Shown here piece by piece: positions 5,037-5,058 of a stretch of 5,058 bases of DNA. Numbering within the stretch: the first letter of the stretch is position 1; every line of letters starts with the position of its first letter. The notes beneath the pieces are model-generated. The model saw nothing but the letters and a program-made list of their open reading frames with translations, had not been told where the DNA came from and ran no database searches. The DNA is taken from positions 1 through 5,058 of the forward strand of contig CALHWR010000090.1 in NCBI GenBank assembly GCA_938036665.1, written 5' to 3'. Both the position numbers and the translations under genes were made by a program. This DNA is from an uncultured Collinsella sp. Lineage in GTDB: Bacteria; Actinomycetota; Coriobacteriia; Coriobacteriales; Coriobacteriaceae.

Positions 5037-5058
5037 ATAAAGGCCTCGGCTCGTTTGG

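Noticed and set aside
5039..5058. Possible terminator beginning AAAGGCC at 5039
   Set aside because: The matching GGCC-TTT arm, if it exists, lies beyond the window edge.

Overview
The window looks like chromosomal DNA from a moderately GC-rich Gram-positive bacterium, most likely an actinobacterial gut anaerobe of the Coriobacteriia and probably close to Collinsella. This rests on the style of the proteins and intergenic regions, not on a marker gene. There is no rRNA, tRNA, CRISPR array, transposase or phage gene. The four genes are intact except that the first is cut by the left edge.

Layout. (1) 1-1326, plus strand: a Ser/Thr protein kinase, open through the left edge, with an N-terminal kinase domain and three predicted C-terminal membrane helices. 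(2) 1331-1353: a strong hairpin between two convergent genes, acting as a shared terminator. (3) 1364-2497, minus strand: a secreted coiled-coil cell-wall protein with a PcsB/CwlO-like N-terminus and a C-terminal lysozyme-like (glucosaminidase/transglycosylase-type) domain. (4) 2498-2891: a 394-bp divergent intergenic region. It holds a cluster of AACTTGA/TCAAGTT half-sites, an orphan plus-strand terminator and candidate promoters in both directions. (5) 2892-4148, plus: an ATP-grasp carboxylate-amine ligase, probably a D-aspartate ligase. (6) 4149-4232: an 84-bp gap with a GC-rich stem-loop, a candidate internal promoter, a palindrome and a strong ribosome binding site. (7) 4233-4979, plus: an aspartate/glutamate racemase family enzyme with both catalytic cysteines. 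(8) 4980-5058: a short tail with a sequence resembling a dispersed intergenic repeat.

How the genes fit together. The coherent theme is the cell envelope. The racemase would convert L-Asp to D-Asp. The ATP-grasp enzyme would activate D-Asp and join it to the side-chain amine of residue 3 of the peptidoglycan stem, building a D-Asp cross-bridge as known for Enterococcus faecium and lactococci. The divergent secreted hydrolase would act on the finished wall. The membrane kinase may be unrelated, although bacterial Ser/Thr kinases often regulate wall synthesis. The most interesting unexplained signals are the TTGCGCAA palindrome just downstream of both the ligase and racemase -10 elements, the half-site cluster with the orphan terminator in the divergent region, and the missing glycine-rich loop in the kinase. 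I see no clearly new defence or mobile system.
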